From: Candidatus Kapaibacterium sp.
Lineage (GTDB): Bacteria > Bacteroidota > Ignavibacteria > Kapaibacteriales > UBA4661
DNA length: 45,188 nt
Assembly: GCA_025455065.1 (NCBI GenBank)
Contig: JALONG010000051.1
Location: forward strand, 1-45,188
Reading direction: 5' to 3'
Below the pieces are notes generated by a model. The model was not told the DNA's origin, ran no database searches, and saw only the letters and a program-made list of their open reading frames with translations. The first letter of the stretch is position 1, and each line of letters starts with the position of its first letter. Made by a program: the position numbers and the translations under genes. Below, in pieces: positions 43,513 to 45,188 of this stretch.

Positions 43513-45011
43513 CGGCTTCGGCGGCGATAAAGGCTGAGAAAACCAGTGTTTATGGGATTCATCACGGCGGAATTGGTGTAAGGAATTTGCATGACTAAAT
43601 CGTACTTACGGCGCAGAACGCCCGTTTGAAGCTGTTCGCCCAATTCTCGCAAAATTAAACCATTCAGATACACATACTCGAATTTACCTTCCCAGACAGC
43701 ATCTATCACGTCTTGCGCCTCGCGTTTGCCGTCGAGATTGTTGTCAAACCACGTCATTTCTTCGAGGTTTTTTGTCGGAATGGCAGGGAAACACGCATAG
43801 CGAAAAAGATACGCATCCTCGCTTAAAATCGTCGTTTGTGGGGTGAGATTCTTACGCACAAAGCGCGTCATTGCATCGGTATTGGGATAGGCATTGTGGA
43901 CTTCGCGTAATTGTAGCCAAAGCAGCGCCGAAGCCACAATAATCACCATTCCCGCCACCGCACGAAGGACATCGCTCTCGCGTTCACTTGCCCTTCTAAG
44001 CAAGCAATAGAGAGCTTCTCCGGCAATCGGCGCAAGGAAACAGCACACATATAGAACGTGTTTGTAGAGCGAAATAATATCGCCGGAACGTAGATGATAC
44101 GCGGCAAGCGGTACAGCAAACACGACTAACCCCGCATAAAACCACGAGGAAAGCGTTTTCTCACGCCAAAAAGCGACGATTGCTGCTGCGCAAACAGCCG
44201 TCAAAGCCGCATATTCGCTGATTGTCGCCAGCAATTTCCACACCGTTGCATTTGCTTTGTGTGTGCCAAGAAGCTGATTCTGGTAAAGTTGCAGTAATTC
44301 AGCGCGATTAATGAGGATGTATGCGCCCAAGACCACTCCCACCATGAGCAGAAACACCAGCCCCGCACGACGATTCAGCAGCAAAAGCGCAACAAATAAC
44401 AACGGAAAATACGCAACCGCGATATACTTTGCCAAGACTGCAAAGGCGAATAATGCTGAACCCAAAAGCAGCATCAATACTTGTTTTGAAGCTGTTTCTT
44501 TGTGCATCGTGAAGACCGCTTTGGACAATAACCATAGCGCGGCGCTAAAGAAAAAGAAGCATACCACGTCGTAGGTGGCGAATTGGCTAATAAACGTGTG
44601 TGGAACGCTGAGGGCAAAAAGAACGGTGGAAATCTCTGCAATGCGCTTGGAATCTGGATTTTTTGTAAAAAGATTCCGCACAAATCCGTAAAAAAACCAC
44701 AGTGAAATCACTCCCAAAACCGATGCAACGCCCCGTGCAGCCAAGTAACTCTTCTCGCCTGTAAGTATGCGGTCTGCAAGCCCATAGAGGTACAGGTGCA
44801 TATCCGAACTAAACATATACGTTTTCGTTATCCACGGTTCGCCCGAAAGCAAAGCGCGTCCGACGAAGATATAATCACATTCGTCCAAATATGGCGAGTT
44901 GTAGGCAATGCCAAGCCGCAACAACACCATGATGAGCAGCGCAACTTGCACAAGCCCCCAAAATGCAGGCGTAGCCGTGCGTGGAAGCGGAGAAGTGAGA
45001 CGGGAAGTCAT
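43509..45011 (-). CDS. GT-C (ArnT/PMT-like) membrane glycosyltransferase
   Basis: The 500-residue protein has about ten to twelve membrane helices and the GT-C motif near the N-terminus (SPYLDECDYIFVGRALLSGE), where the DE pair after the first helix is the catalytic base region of lipid-phosphosugar transferases. A soluble C-terminal part (~400-500) carries NLDGKREAQDVIDAVW and YEYVYL-like sequence. It likely moves a sugar from a lipid carrier to a lipid or protein outside the membrane. The stop overlaps the GH9 start, forming a two-gene operon. Confidence 0.8.
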   Translation of the reverse strand: MTSRLTSPLPRTATPAFWGLVQVALLIMVLLRLGIAYNSPYLDECDYIFVGRALLSGEPWITKTYMFSSDMHLYLYGLADRILTGEKSYLAARGVASVLGVISLWFFYGFVRNLFTKNPDSKRIAEISTVLFALSVPHTFISQFATYDVVCFFFFSAALWLLSKAVFTMHKETASKQVLMLLLGSALFAFAVLAKYIAVAYFPLLFVALLLLNRRAGLVFLLMVGVVLGAYILINRAELLQLYQNQLLGTHKANATVWKLLATISEYAALTAVCAAAIVAFWREKTLSSWFYAGLVVFAVPLAAYHLRSGDIISLYKHVLYVCCFLAPIAGEALYCLLRRASERESDVLRAVAGMVIIVASALLWLQLREVHNAYPNTDAMTRFVRKNLTPQTTILSEDAYLFRYACFPAIPTKNLEEMTWFDNNLDGKREAQDVIDAVWEGKFEYVYLNGLILRELGEQLQTGVLRRKYDLVMQIPYTNSAVMNPINTGFLSLYRRRSR

Positions 45012-45060
45012 TTGTGGGGGAATCCAACTGTGAGAGTTAAGGTAAAATTTACTTGTTTCA

Positions 45061-45188
45061 AAACTTTTTTGCTCAAAACTTTTTTGCTCAAAACTTTTTT
45101 GCTTAAAACTTTTTTGCTTAAAACTTTTTTGCTTAAAACTTTTTTGCTTAAAACTTTTTTGCTTAAAACTTTTTTGCTTAAAACTTTT
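45061..45188. repeat. 15-bp tandem repeat array at the window end
   Basis: AAACTTTTTTGCTCA or AAACTTTTTTGCTTA is repeated with a 15-base period from 45061 to the last base, at least eight and a half units; the first two end in CTCA and later ones in CTTA. It lies upstream of the glycosyltransferase gene and is cut by the window edge. No spacers are present. Confidence 0.95.

Noticed and set aside
45061-45188. Possible CRISPR array or origin iterons at the window end
   Set aside because: The 15-bp units have no spacers, and no replication initiator gene is near.

Overview
This is a mid-GC bacterial chromosome segment carrying ordinary housekeeping genes (ruvC, hslU, a tRNA-Ala) beside a large accessory region. 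Few genes have a clear Shine-Dalgarno sequence, and many start codons follow A/C-rich leaders. The family mix (a sigma factor that looks like the TIGR02943 ECF group, DUF692/DUF2063/DoxX, a cyanobacterial-type group 2a hydrogenase) and the short tandem repeats between genes fit the Bacteroidota/Chlorobiota (FCB) group, perhaps an Ignavibacteria- or Kapabacteria-like lineage. That placement is inference; there is no marker gene such as rRNA here.

Region 1 (1-3.84 kb) holds an AraC-type regulator, a DUF417 membrane protein (the pair recalls rclR/rclC), an unusual cytoplasmic histidine kinase fused to a YHS domain, and an ECF sigma factor. Region 2 (4.3-19.4 kb) is a complete uptake [NiFe]-hydrogenase locus of the cyanobacterial/Huc-like group 2a type. 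It carries hupS, hupL and the endopeptidase hupD, two small unknown genes, a TPR protein, hypA, hypB, hypF, hypC, hypD, an exported FmdE-like protein, hypE, an NHL beta-propeller, a nickel permease and a small unknown gene. Together these can make and load the NiFe(CN)2CO centre of a cytoplasmic, signal-peptide-less hydrogenase. A MITE-like element lies between hypF and hypC. A lone IS3-type end lies just after the locus, followed by a zf-HC2 protein that looks like the missing anti-sigma partner of the ECF gene on the other side, so the hydrogenase locus may have been inserted between the two.

Region 3 (20-22 kb) holds an exported zinc peptidase and a nitrilase; a class III adenylate cyclase with membrane segments faces the other way (22.0-23.3 kb). 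Region 4 (23.6-27.4 kb) is the most interesting block: an apparent RiPP operon of the bufferin/HvfA kind. It has a tiny secreted Cys/Lys-rich precursor, a peroxiredoxin-like protein, a DUF692 multinuclear iron oxidase (MNIO), its DUF2063 partner and a DoxX membrane protein. The leader has a hairpin/T-run attenuator and a strong ribosome binding site, and a multibranched structured element separates the precursor from the enzymes. A NIT-domain-like chemoreceptor follows.

Region 5 (29.8-36 kb) looks like a small defence or mobile island: a MITE-like element, a broken IS630 transposase, a single-chain type IIG restriction-modification enzyme, a DUF3800 protein overlapping it, a candidate H-type pseudoknot RNA with terminator on the minus strand, and an unknown 281-aa protein. 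Region 6 (36-45.2 kb) has tRNA-Ala, ruvC and hslU on the minus strand, an S9 peptidase, a FemAB/GNAT-like protein, and a minus-strand pair of a GT-C glycosyltransferase and a lipoprotein GH9 glycosidase. Several intergenic spaces hold 12-21 bp tandem repeats or nested inverted repeats; none is a CRISPR array.
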